A stretch of DNA of 52,254 nucleotides from JAFMKE01 sp964655225. GTDB taxonomy: Bacteria > Bacteroidota > Bacteroidia > Chitinophagales > UBA8649. The stretch is taken from positions 1 to 52,254 of the forward strand of contig CAZZMB010000011.1 in NCBI GenBank assembly GCA_964655225.1, given 5' to 3'. Made by a program: the position numbers and the translations under genes. Shown here piece by piece: positions 1-7,789 of the stretch. Below the pieces are notes generated by a model. It did no database searches and had not been told where the DNA came from. It saw only the letters and a program-made list of their open reading frames with translations. The number at the start of each line of letters is the position of its first letter. The first letter of the stretch is position 1.

Positions 1-116
1 AAAAATTAGAATAAATTCGATGAGGAATCATTACATATGTCATATATTAATTTCCTAATAAGGAGTTAGCGCTAAAATTTCAAAGTCAGGAGTATTACAA
101 GTAGTAAGCTAAAGTG

Positions 117-124
117 TATATTTG
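117..124 (+). promoter_or_regulatory. -7 promoter box of the TPR histidine kinase gene
   Basis: The octamer TATATTTG fits the Bacteroidota sigma factor -7 consensus TAnnTTTG exactly. It ends 22 nt before the kinase ATG, which predicts a leader of roughly 15 nt. I see no convincing TTG -33 element upstream, so the call rests on the -7 box and its position only. Confidence 0.4.
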
Positions 125-146
125 TGTAGTAAGGATTATGTAATTT

Positions 147-1928
147 ATGGTTTCAAGCAGAAGAAAAGAAAGAGATTTAGAAGCATTGCATCGTAAAATC
201 ATGCTATTGATGTCTGATCGTGATTCAGAAACAACTTTGGGTTTAGTAAGGACATTACTAGAAAAGGCAAAGCAAGCTAACTCTATTAAATACTTAGGTG
301 CAGCTTATGGGATTAAAGGTTATGTATATTATGGACTAAATGAGTTAAAACTTGCAATTGACAACTTTGAAAAATCATTAAGCTTTTATTCTAAAAATTT
401 GGAAAAGTTCTTTTCTGAGATTAAACAAACTAACAATTCTTTAGGGATCCTGTATAAGGATATCGGTGAACTTAAGAAAGCACTAGAAGTATTAACTGTT
501 TCTGTTAACATTTCAGAGAAACATGGCATATCAAATTCAATAGCCCTGAATAATATAGCTACTATTTATTTCACACAGGAAAATTACAAAAAAGCCCTCG
601 AGTATTATCAACAAGCAATTGAGGTTGAAGAGGCTAATCCTAAATCAAATAGAAGAACAATAATTCAATACTTAATAAATATTGCAAGTCTTTATATTAA
701 GATTAGTAATCTAGAGGAAGCGGATAAAATTTATTCTAAAACTTTTCAGTATTGTGAGGAGAATAATGAGATGGAGTTTCTAGTTCAAAGTTTAAAAGGC
801 TTGGCAATCTTGTATTTGGAAAAAGAAGAGTATACGAATTCGGAAACCTATCTCAGTAGAGCAATTAACCTAAGTAAGGAAATAAATTACGGTGTTCACT
901 TAGTGGATTTATCTTTATATCTAGCTGAAGTTTTTGAAAAAACAGAAAGAAGCATATTGCAGTTAAATTCTCTAAAGTATGCTTTAACTGTCGCACAACA
1001 ATCTCATAAGTCAAAAGAAATGCTGGTATATGAGAATTTACATGACTTTCATTATGTAAATGGCGATATTAAAGAAGCCTATGAGGTGCTGAAGACCATG
1101 TATAAGCTCAACAAGCAAAATTTCTTGAAGGAAAAAGAAGAGAACTTACTGGAAATGCAAGAAAAATTTGAATCAGCGCAAAAGGATAAGCTTATAAAAC
1201 AAGAAAAGGAGTTTAGTGATACTTTGAAAGAAAAGAATCAAAAGTTGGCAGAGCTTAATGATGATTTGGCGCAGTTTAATCATGGCGTTTCGCATGACTT
1301 GAAAGAGCCAATTCGACTGGTAAGGGGCCGAATAACCTACCTGCAGTCAATAGCGGCAAATAAATTAGACCTTCAGGAGCAAGGATCCCTTGAAATTGCC
1401 CAAGAGGGCGCAGAACGCATGGAAAAAATGCTAGAAGATTTGCACAGCTTCAGCACATTAGGGGGTGACCTAAAAGATGCAAAAGACATCGATTTAAACG
1501 AGGCACTAGCCATTGTGGAGGCAGATTTACAGATGCGTATACGCGAAAATGAGGCTACTTTGACAGTGGATGAGCTTCCTGTAGTGCGAGGTTACAAGAG
1601 CATGTATGTGCAGCTTTTTCAAAATTTAGTTAATAATGCTTTGAAGTTTAGAAGAGAAGGCGTGCTTCCTGTTATAAAAATAGTATACCAGCCCAACGAA
1701 GATTGGCATGTGATACATGTGCAAGACAATGGGGTAGGGATCAAGCAAGACGATATTTCTCAGGTATTTAAATTGTTTAAGCGATTGAAGGAGACTGAGT
1801 TTAGGGAAGGTTCGGGAGTAGGTTTAAGTATTGTTCAAAAAATCATAAAAAAAATGCAAGGCGAAATAAGCCTTGCATCTGTTCATGGTTCGGGAACCAC
1901 TTTTATTATAAAGTTGCCGAAAGCCTAG
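147..1928 (+). CDS. TPR-repeat sensor histidine kinase (orphan)
   Basis: This is a cytoplasmic two-component sensor kinase of 593 aa. Residues about 20-330 are a series of tetratricopeptide repeats (motifs such as ALNNIATIYFTQENYKKALEY), followed by a Lys/Glu-rich coiled coil at about 335-380. The HisKA dimerisation box has the phospho-acceptor His383 in the context SHDLKEP. The HATPase domain shows an N box (NLVNNALKF, about 493-501), a G1 box DNGVG at 527-531 and a G2 box GSGVGLS from 555. There is no signal peptide or membrane segment, so the signal is probably sensed in the cytoplasm, perhaps through a protein partner bound by the TPRs. An ATG 9 nt upstream is followed at once by a stop, so the start at 147 is preferred. 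No response regulator is visible nearby; the region upstream lies outside the window. The stop codon overlaps that of the convergent small gene. Confidence 0.9.
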   Translation: MVSSRRKERDLEALHRKIMLLMSDRDSETTLGLVRTLLEKAKQANSIKYLGAAYGIKGYVYYGLNELKLAIDNFEKSLSFYSKNLEKFFSEIKQTNNSLGILYKDIGELKKALEVLTVSVNISEKHGISNSIALNNIATIYFTQENYKKALEYYQQAIEVEEANPKSNRRTIIQYLINIASLYIKISNLEEADKIYSKTFQYCEENNEMEFLVQSLKGLAILYLEKEEYTNSETYLSRAINLSKEINYGVHLVDLSLYLAEVFEKTERSILQLNSLKYALTVAQQSHKSKEMLVYENLHDFHYVNGDIKEAYEVLKTMYKLNKQNFLKEKEENLLEMQEKFESAQKDKLIKQEKEFSDTLKEKNQKLAELNDDLAQFNHGVSHDLKEPIRLVRGRITYLQSIAANKLDLQEQGSLEIAQEGAERMEKMLEDLHSFSTLGGDLKDAKDIDLNEALAIVEADLQMRIRENEATLTVDELPVVRGYKSMYVQLFQNLVNNALKFRREGVLPVIKIVYQPNEDWHVIHVQDNGVGIKQDDISQVFKLFKRLKETEFREGSGVGLSIVQKIIKKMQGEISLASVHGSGTTFIIKLPKA

Positions 1929-2092
1929 GCTAAAAATCTAGAACGTCTTTTGAATTCAATCGAAGTGGATCCAATAATTTCGATAGTAATTTCAGTTCCT
2001 CCAACGATCATTGATTCGTCAGTGATGATTTCTTTAGTAACTTCTTTGTTAGTAATTGATTTTACTTCTTCTTGTAAGATTTGAGTATCCAT
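1925..2092 (-). CDS. Small uncharacterised protein, 55 aa
   Basis: A 55-codon frame on the minus strand starts with ATG at 2092 and ends with TAG. Its stop overlaps the stop of the histidine kinase through the palindrome CTAG (4 nt shared). The product begins MDTQILQEEVKSITN and ends EFKRRSRFLA: an acidic, helix-like first half, a central beta-rich stretch (GGTEITIEIIG) and a basic tail. It has no signal peptide, membrane segment or cysteine. Codon choice looks selected (GAA, ACT, ATC and GTT are repeated), unlike a random AT-rich frame. The leader contains a tandem AACT repeat at about 2100-2117. I do not recognise a family. It fills an otherwise long gap, which supports it being real. Function unknown. 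Confidence 0.6.
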   Translation of the reverse strand: MDTQILQEEVKSITNKEVTKEIITDESMIVGGTEITIEIIGSTSIEFKRRSRFLA

Positions 2093-2356
2093 GTTAGTTT
2101 AATTTAGTTAGTTAGTTTAAATAATTTACCTTATCCAGGTAGTTAATCCCAAAGGTTTAGCACTTTTATAATGAATAGTTAATCCATTTTGCTAAAACGA
2201 AACTATACATAAAATTAAAAAAAAAAGAATTTGGGTGAAACTTTCTAACATTCTGTAGCAGAAGATGATGCGGCCAAAATATTTTCTCTAAAGAATAAAT
2301 TCTCGTATTTATTTGGGGTAATTAACTGCAATACAAATAGTTATTATAGGCATGGC

Positions 2357-3406
2357 TCAGTGGAGCAGTGTCTTAATATAGGTGCATTCCTCACCATCAA
2401 TCTGATGCTTTAAAATTAAATTGTGTGCAAGGGGCTGCTTAAAAACTTCTTCTAAATCCTTTATTTCTCCGTAAGGAACCAGGTTTTTAGAAAAAATTTC
2501 AACTAGTTCCATGCTTTGTAAACTTAAAATTTTCGATGCAATTAACTTGTTTAATATTGTCCTATTTTTTATACGTTTTGCATTTGAATTATAACACTTA
2601 CGAACATTTTGACTAAAATTTAAGGAATCACAAAGCTTGATGAAATGTTTGTCGTTGCCAATTGCCAAAACATAGTGTTTATGGTCCTTAGTTGTGAAGT
2701 GGTCCCCATAAGGTGCAATGTTTGGATGCTTTGTCCCTATAGCTTGAGGAATATGTTTGGTCATCAACCAATTATTGGCTTGATTGGCCAAAGACGCAAG
2801 GGCCGCATCATAGAGCGAAACATGCACAATTTTTCCATTACCATGTTGTACTTTTTCTATTAGGGCAATGAGAATAGCTTCCTTTAAATGATGAGCGGCT
2901 AAAACATCTATCAGTGCCACGGGCATTTTTACAGGACCGCTTTCTGGTGTCCCGTTCATATGCATAAATCCGGACTCTGCTTGAAGGACTACATCAAATG
3001 CAGGGCGAGTGTTCTCTTTTCCAAATCCGTTTAAGCAACCTATGATTAGTTCAGGTTTAAGGGCCAATAATCGCTCAGCCTCTAGTTTTAATTTGACGTC
3101 ATCACCGGGTTTAAAATTTTGTAAAACGATATCGGCATTCTTTATCAATTGAATAGCTTGGCTATAGTCATCTGGATCAGTGTAGTCAAGTAGGAGTGAT
3201 TTTTTGCCATAATTTGCAGAAGCATAGTATGCAGAGAATTTCCGTTTAGGGTCCTCTTCAGCTAATTTCCAGGTACGTGTTACATCACCACCCTGCAACT
3301 TATTTTCGATTTTAACTACCTCTGCACCTAGTTCTGAAAAAAAACTACCCACCAAAGGGCCAGCAAGGACGCTGGTCAATTCAACTACCTTTAGATTCTG
3401 CCACAT
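2357..3406 (-). CDS. CaiB/BaiF family III CoA-transferase
   Basis: This 349-aa protein belongs to the family III CoA-transferases (formyl-CoA transferase, CaiB, alpha-methylacyl-CoA racemase), which move CoA between carboxylic acids by way of an enzyme aspartyl anhydride. The N-terminus (LKVVELTSVLAGPLVG, then ELGAEVVKIEN) is the family Rossmann signature. The catalytic aspartate is probably Asp167 in VALIDVLAAH. At 349 aa it is shorter than classical members (about 400), with a reduced C-terminal part. The substrate cannot be read from sequence; a racemase-like or fatty-acyl role is possible. The gene is divergent from arfB with only 24 bp between the start codons, so the two promoters must overlap the opposing genes. 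Downstream it faces an AT-rich gap before the 55-aa gene. Confidence 0.87.
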   Translation of the reverse strand: MWQNLKVVELTSVLAGPLVGSFFSELGAEVVKIENKLQGGDVTRTWKLAEEDPKRKFSAYYASANYGKKSLLLDYTDPDDYSQAIQLIKNADIVLQNFKPGDDVKLKLEAERLLALKPELIIGCLNGFGKENTRPAFDVVLQAESGFMHMNGTPESGPVKMPVALIDVLAAHHLKEAILIALIEKVQHGNGKIVHVSLYDAALASLANQANNWLMTKHIPQAIGTKHPNIAPYGDHFTTKDHKHYVLAIGNDKHFIKLCDSLNFSQNVRKCYNSNAKRIKNRTILNKLIASKILSLQSMELVEIFSKNLVPYGEIKDLEEVFKQPLAHNLILKHQIDGEECTYIKTLLH

Positions 3407-3412
3407 TTTGTC

Positions 3413-3420
3413 TAATTTTA
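3413..3420 (+). promoter_or_regulatory. Near-consensus -7 box upstream of arfB
   Basis: TAATTTTA differs from TAnnTTTG only in the last base and ends 10 nt before the arfB ATG, inside the 24-bp divergent gap. The same variant occurs before queE. Support is positional only. Confidence 0.3.
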
Positions 3421-3430
3421 GCTTCGCAAG

Positions 3431-3835
3431 ATGGTAAATTTTAAAGACATATTAAAAGAATGTACGTACAAAACTGCTCGAAGCGGAGGCGCTGGGGGGC
3501 AACATGTGAATAAGGTGGAAACTAAAGTGGAAGTTATATGGAGTGTAGCTCAATCATTTTGCATAACAGTAAGACAAAAGGAGATTTTACAGCAAAAATT
3601 GAAAAAGCAACTGGATGCTGAGGGCAAGTTGCATTGTCAGTCTCAAGAAAGTCGATCACAGCTAAAAAACAAGAAAAGAGCTCAAAAAAAACTAATTGAC
3701 TTAATCAATCAAGCCTTAATAGAACCAATAAAACGTAAAAAAACAAGACTGCCTAGACGGGCAAATGAAAAAAGAATCAAAGTGAAGCGAATCAAATCAG
3801 AAACAAAGCAAAACAGAAAAAAATTACAGTGGTAA
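3431..3835 (+). CDS. arfB: Alternative ribosome-rescue factor ArfB (peptidyl-tRNA hydrolase)
   Basis: ArfB (YaeJ) releases peptides from ribosomes stalled on mRNAs that lack a stop codon. The N-terminal release-factor domain carries the catalytic GGQ at residues 22-24 within SGGAGGQHVNKVETKVE. A long Lys/Arg-rich C-terminal tail follows (about 95-134, with KRKKTRLPRRANEKRIK); in the family this tail inserts into the empty mRNA channel. The length of 134 aa matches the usual size of about 140. There is no stop-codon-recognition domain, which distinguishes it from RF1/RF2. Its 3' end overlaps the next gene by 7 nt, so the two are probably one operon. Confidence 0.93.
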   Translation: MVNFKDILKECTYKTARSGGAGGQHVNKVETKVEVIWSVAQSFCITVRQKEILQQKLKKQLDAEGKLHCQSQESRSQLKNKKRAQKKLIDLINQALIEPIKRKKTRLPRRANEKRIKVKRIKSETKQNRKKLQW

Positions 3836-4323
3836 TACCAGAAGATTTTAAACAGTTTCAGGGAGAGGCTAAGAAAAAGCGTAAAGAGAATCAACAGTTT
3901 TTAAGAAAATTGAAGAAGAAAAAAGATGGGCAGGTTGATCAAATGTTTCAAAACACCCATGAAGCAGTTTTTGCGTGCACGGATTGTTTGAAGTGTGCAA
4001 ACTGCTGTAAAACAACGGGCCCCATGATGACTCAAAAAGATATTGAACGAATTTCTAAGCATTTAAAATTAAAACCTGGAGCCTTTGTAGAACAATATCT
4101 TCGTATTGATGAAGATAAGGATTATGTCTTTCAGGAACTTCCTTGCCCGTTTCTAGCAGAGGACAATTACTGCGGCATTTATGAAGTTCGGCCAAAAGCA
4201 TGCAGAGAATATCCTCATACCGATAGAAAAAAAATGAGGCAAATATTGAATTTGACCGCTAAAAATGTGGAAATTTGCCCTGCTGTATTTGAAATAGTGG
4301 AGCAATTAAAAAGAGTTAATTAA
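3829..4323 (+). CDS. YkgJ-family cysteine cluster protein
   Basis: This 164-aa protein has the YkgJ (zinc/iron-chelating, CxxCxxCC-type) domain. Cys50, Cys53, Cys56, Cys59 and Cys60 form the first cluster (ACTDCLKCANCC), and Cys106, Cys115 and Cys125 (in PCPFL, NYCGIYEVRP and KACREYP) form the second. The N-terminal 35 residues are Lys-rich. The family is presumed to bind Zn or an Fe-S cluster; its biochemical function is unknown. The frame opens with GTG at 3829, inside the last codons of arfB and overlapping it by 7 nt. No ATG precedes the domain in a better position, so translational coupling with arfB is likely. The first internal Met (about residue 39) would still leave the cluster intact. 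Confidence 0.82.
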   Translation: MVIPEDFKQFQGEAKKKRKENQQFLRKLKKKKDGQVDQMFQNTHEAVFACTDCLKCANCCKTTGPMMTQKDIERISKHLKLKPGAFVEQYLRIDEDKDYVFQELPCPFLAEDNYCGIYEVRPKACREYPHTDRKKMRQILNLTAKNVEICPAVFEIVEQLKRVN

Positions 4324-4401
4324 TCAAACAGTAAAAATAGTTGGAAACTTTATATCGTTTATCTTGGTATAAATATAGCAGACATTTATAAACAACATTC
4401 A

Positions 4402-5094
4402 ATGAAAAAAATTAAATATATTATTCCTCTAGTTATCTCCAGCATTCTATTTTCGTGGGCACATGCGGAGCTTCCATTTACCAGTCAGGAAGCAAATATA
4501 GCGGAAGAAAATGAGATTAGAAAAAATGGAGATTGGTTCTTATACGTAGAGGATGCTTACGCAGCATCAATGAAATCAGGTAAGCCGATAATGGCAAATT
4601 TTACAGGAAGCGATTGGTGCGGCTGGTGTATTCGTCTGAAAAATGAAGTATTTAATAAGGAGTCGTTTAAATTGTGGGCTGATGAAAATGTAGTTTTATT
4701 GGAGTTGGATTATCCACGAAGAAAGCAGTTGCCTGAAGCTTTAAAAGCTCAAAATACATCTTTACAACAAGCTTTTCAGGTGTCCGGTTATCCGACTATA
4801 TGGGTGTTCAATCTAAATTTTGATCAATCTATCAAGCAGTTTATGATAGAAGCTATAGGAAAAACTGGCTATGTAGCAGGCGGTCCTGATGCGTGGATTG
4901 GCCAAACTAATTTAATCTTAAAAAAAAATAAAGCGCAAGAGTTGGCCCCTCCTCCTATAAAGGTAGCAGGTATTGAATCTAAAGAAAACACCAGGATGGA
5001 GGTTTTGACCGAAGAGGAAGTGATAGAAGAAAATCAAGAAACCAAAGAAGTCCCGGAAATCGAGTTTAAGGAAGCCCTTGAAAGTTCAAAATAA
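4402..5094 (+). CDS. Secreted thioredoxin-family protein (CGWC)
   Basis: A periplasmic thioredoxin-fold protein of 230 aa. Residues 1-22 form a Sec signal peptide (basic MKKIK, a hydrophobic stretch, cleavage after AHA). The active site is Cys73-Gly-Trp-Cys76 in GSDWCGWCIRLK, and the cis-proline loop is GYPT (Pro131). This resembles the Thioredoxin_7/DUF255-like proteins of Bacteroidota used in envelope disulphide reduction or isomerisation. The last 45 residues are rich in Glu and look unstructured. The redox partner is unknown; no DsbD or cytochrome-maturation gene is nearby. After the TAA stop, the same frame stays open for a further 33 codons (see the micro-ORF entry). Confidence 0.82.
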   Translation: MKKIKYIIPLVISSILFSWAHAELPFTSQEANIAEENEIRKNGDWFLYVEDAYAASMKSGKPIMANFTGSDWCGWCIRLKNEVFNKESFKLWADENVVLLELDYPRRKQLPEALKAQNTSLQQAFQVSGYPTIWVFNLNFDQSIKQFMIEAIGKTGYVAGGPDAWIGQTNLILKKNKAQELAPPPIKVAGIESKENTRMEVLTEEEVIEENQETKEVPEIEFKEALESSK

Positions 5095-5127
5095 ACTGCA
5101 AACGTACTGACAAAAATACAGCTAAAA

Positions 5128-5196
5128 ATGCAAGCTCGAAAACTTAAAAAAGAACAGAACAGACAAGACAAAATAGAAAAACAACAAAAGGAGTAA
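5128..5196 (+). CDS. Possible 22-aa Lys/Gln-rich micro-ORF, in frame after the thioredoxin stop
   Basis: ATG at 5128 opens a 22-codon frame (MQARKLKKEQNRQDKIEKQQ, then KE) ending in TAA at 5196, two bases before the convergent acyltransferase gene. It is in the same frame as the thioredoxin gene, with no other stop between 5095 and 5193. It could therefore be a tiny downstream gene, a readthrough extension, or an old C-terminal tail cut off by a point mutation. The composition (Lys, Gln, Glu, Arg) is coil-like. No family is recognised. Confidence 0.25.
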   Translation: MQARKLKKEQNRQDKIEKQQKE

Positions 5197-5198
5197 AC

Positions 5199-6005
5199 TT
5201 ACTTTTTATTCAATTTTTTCTGCACCCAATCACTAAAGTTTTTTTGATTTTTAGAATAAAAGTAGCCTTCAGGGTAAACGCCTTCCAATCGGGCTAAAAA
5301 TAGATCAACTACCTCTTTTTTAATAATTTCTGCGTGGTCATCATAGTTTAAGCCTTGGGTGGGGATTAATTTTTCCCAAAACAAGTCTACTTGACCGGGA
5401 CGTAAACTGATTTTAGGTTTGGGATATAACTCATGGGTTCCCGTTAAGGTGCAAACTAAAATGGGAAGCTGCAAGTCTAAAGCCACTTTAAATGCGCCTC
5501 GTTTAAGATCTAAAAGGTACTCTTCTGAAAAATTTGACCAGCCCTCAGGAAATACGACAATATGTGCGCCTTTCTTGCCTTGCTTTTTCATATTTCTAAG
5601 ACTTTGAATACGTGAAGCCTTACTTGATCGATCAACGGTGATGTAAAGTTTCTTCACTAATATACCAATAAAGGGATAATTTATTAACTCTCGTTTGCCA
5701 ATAAATTTATAAATATCAGGCATATAAGCCGTTGCAATAAGTGCATCTAAATCAGAACGATGATTAATGACGATAACACTTTGAGGGAGTTTGTCAAGCA
5801 AACTGGTGTGGTGCTGTTTTACTCGAATACCCCAGAGAAAAAGTATCAATTTAGTTACTATAGCAGGCCAACGGTGTGCCGCTCGGTAGGTTAAGTTCCC
5901 AAGAGACAACAGAATGATTTCAACGACAAAAAAAACACTTCCAAGGAAGATGAAAATGAGAAGGGAATAGATTGTCCAAAAGGCTGTGAAAAACGATTTA
6001 ATCAT
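5199..6005 (-). CDS. 1-acyl-sn-glycerol-3-phosphate acyltransferase-like protein (PlsC family)
   Basis: A membrane-associated acyltransferase of the PlsC/LPLAT superfamily, which adds acyl groups to lysophosphatidic acid or a related lipid. The catalytic HX4D motif is at about His82-Asp87 (NHRSDLD), and the substrate-binding FPEG motif is at about 152-155 (VVFPEGWSNF). A hydrophobic N-terminal helix spans about residues 8-38. The frame can be extended to a TTG at 6023, but the ATG at 6005 (MIKSFF) gives a normal family N-terminus and is chosen, for 268 aa. The C-terminus is Lys-rich. It is convergent with the thioredoxin gene and divergent from the GMC oxidoreductase gene. A second PlsC-type gene lies at 50.0-50.8 kb, so which of the two is the housekeeping PlsC is unclear. 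Confidence 0.85.
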   Translation of the reverse strand: MIKSFFTAFWTIYSLLIFIFLGSVFFVVEIILLSLGNLTYRAAHRWPAIVTKLILFLWGIRVKQHHTSLLDKLPQSVIVINHRSDLDALIATAYMPDIYKFIGKRELINYPFIGILVKKLYITVDRSSKASRIQSLRNMKKQGKKGAHIVVFPEGWSNFSEEYLLDLKRGAFKVALDLQLPILVCTLTGTHELYPKPKISLRPGQVDLFWEKLIPTQGLNYDDHAEIIKKEVVDLFLARLEGVYPEGYFYSKNQKNFSDWVQKKLNKK

Positions 6006-6093
6006 GAGCTTGAATACAAACAAAAGTACAAAAGTTCTATAAATTGAAGCTTTAATTTCTATTTATACAAACAAGTACTTAACTTCATTGATC

Positions 6094-7668
6094 ATGAATA
6101 ATTTCGATTACGATTACCTAATAATAGGTTCAGGTTTTGGAGGAAGTGTTAGCGCACTGCGACTTGCGGAAAAGGGATATAAAGTGCTTGTCGTAGAGCG
6201 GGGTAAATGGTTTAAGGATAGTGATTTCCCTAAAACGAATTGGAATCTATCCAAATGGTTGTGGTTTCCAAAAGTGAGATTTTTTGGAATCTTAAAAATA
6301 TCTTTCTATAAACATGTTTCTGTGATAAGTGGATCTGGAGTTGGTGGGGGTTCATTGGTCTATGCAAATACGCTTCCAATTCCAAAATCACCATTTTTTA
6401 ATAATGGTTCTTGGGCAGACTTGGCCGATTGGGAAGAAGAACTTAAACCACACTATCAAGTGGCACTAAAAATGTTGGGTGCTGCAAAAAATCCAAAGCT
6501 TTTTGATAGTGATTTCGTTGTTCAGGAAGTAGCAAGAAGATTAGGGAAAGAAGATAAGTTTGAAGCCACCGATGTTGCCGTTTTTTTCGGTGTACCGGGT
6601 AAGGAAGTGCCAGACCCATATTTCGACGGCAAAGGTCCTACCCGAACAGGATGTACGCATTGTGGGGCTTGCATGACCGGTTGCAGACACAATGCAAAAA
6701 ATACCTTAGATAAAAACTATCTGCACTTAGCTCAACAATTAGGAACTGAAATTTGGGCAGAAAAAGAAGTCGTTGATGTCATGCCCTTAAGCCCGGATGG
6801 AGAGGGAGGCTATGAAATTGAGATAAAAGAGTCTACCAGCTTCTTTAGGAAGAAAAGAAAAGTTCGCGCCAAAGGAGTGATTTTTGCTGGCGGAGTTATA
6901 GGGTCGGTTAAATTGATGCTTCAGTTGAAGCAGAGTGGCGCTCTCCCCAATTTATCAGATAAGCTAGGTACTGAAATCCGCACAAATAATGAAGCCTTAA
7001 TACCTGTAACGAGTATTGATTTGCAAGGAAAGGATTACAGCAGAGGTGTAGCTATTGGATCAATTTTGCACACCGATGAAAACACTCATTTAGAGCCTTG
7101 TAGATACTCTTATGGCTCGGGTTTTTGGCGAGTACTTACTTGGCCGATGACCAAAGGGAAAAATGTGTTTGAGCGTCTGGGAAATCTATGTTTGAATATT
7201 ATCAAGCGACCTATTGCTTTTCTGAAATTGGTTTTTGTTCGAGATTGGGCAAAGAAAACGCCTATAATTTTATTCATGCAAACTTTAGATAGTACACTTC
7301 AATTTTCCTTGAATGCAATTGGCCGAATGAACTCAAAAGTATCCACAGGTAAAAGACCCACACCCTTTATCAAAGAGGCGCAAGATATAGCTGAACATTT
7401 TGCTGATATTACCAACGGTATTCCAACCACAATGAATTTGGAAACTTTATTTGCTATACCCTCTACCGCTCATATTCTGGGAGGTTGCCCTATGGGTAAA
7501 GATGACATGCATGGGGTAATTGACAAAGAGAATAAGGTTTTTGGGTATAAAAATATGTTGGTATGCGATGGCAGTATGATAAGTGCAAACCCCGGCGTAA
7601 ATCCTTCTTTAAGTATCACAGCTATAAGTGAACTTGCCATGACTAAAATTCCAGTTAAGAAAGCTTAA
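6094..7668 (+). CDS. GMC-family FAD-dependent oxidoreductase (cholesterol-oxidase-like) with a Cys cluster
   Basis: A flavoprotein of 524 aa from the glucose-methanol-choline family. The N-terminal dinucleotide fold is YDYLIIGSGFGGSVSALRLA with the usual Glu (VVERG) at the end of strand 2. A second Gly-rich FAD loop is SGSGVGGGSLVYAN (about 79-92). The C-terminal GMC motif is HILGGCPMG followed by VCDGSMISANPGVNPSLSI, which closes the FAD and substrate site. Unusually, residues about 187-197 read CTHCGACMTGC, a CxxCxxCxxxC pattern of ferredoxin type, followed by RHNAKNTL. The frame extends to a TTG at 6088, but ATG at 6094 is preferred. In annotations such proteins are often called cholesterol oxidase; the real substrate here is unknown. 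The GH3-family gene follows in the same direction, 121 bp away. Confidence 0.85.
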   Translation: MNNFDYDYLIIGSGFGGSVSALRLAEKGYKVLVVERGKWFKDSDFPKTNWNLSKWLWFPKVRFFGILKISFYKHVSVISGSGVGGGSLVYANTLPIPKSPFFNNGSWADLADWEEELKPHYQVALKMLGAAKNPKLFDSDFVVQEVARRLGKEDKFEATDVAVFFGVPGKEVPDPYFDGKGPTRTGCTHCGACMTGCRHNAKNTLDKNYLHLAQQLGTEIWAEKEVVDVMPLSPDGEGGYEIEIKESTSFFRKKRKVRAKGVIFAGGVIGSVKLMLQLKQSGALPNLSDKLGTEIRTNNEALIPVTSIDLQGKDYSRGVAIGSILHTDENTHLEPCRYSYGSGFWRVLTWPMTKGKNVFERLGNLCLNIIKRPIAFLKLVFVRDWAKKTPIILFMQTLDSTLQFSLNAIGRMNSKVSTGKRPTPFIKEAQDIAEHFADITNGIPTTMNLETLFAIPSTAHILGGCPMGKDDMHGVIDKENKVFGYKNMLVCDGSMISANPGVNPSLSITAISELAMTKIPVKKA

Positions 7669-7774
7669 TAGTTGGCTTTCTAGATGACAGGTAGGCTGCC
7701 TGGTCAAAAATATTTCTATTAAATAAGTTAAAAATTCTAAGCAGGGAAAAGGGCTATTTTCACCGTCCTTTTTC

Positions 7775-7782
7775 TATTTTTG
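7775..7782 (+). promoter_or_regulatory. -7 promoter box of the GH3-family gene, 7 nt before ATG
   Basis: TATTTTTG matches TAnnTTTG exactly and leaves 7 nt to the ATG at 7790. A start site just after the box would give an mRNA with little or no leader. No TTG is visible at the expected -33 distance. Confidence 0.5.
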
Positions 7783-7789
7783 CCAAGCA

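Noticed and set aside
2645..2863. A 72-codon plus-strand frame inside the CoA-transferase gene
   Set aside because: It lies antisense to conserved coding sequence and has no protein-like features.
7688..7702. Hairpin (CAGG...CCTG) after the GMC oxidoreductase gene
   Set aside because: The stem is only 4-6 bp with a bulge, and the following bases are mostly A rather than a T run.
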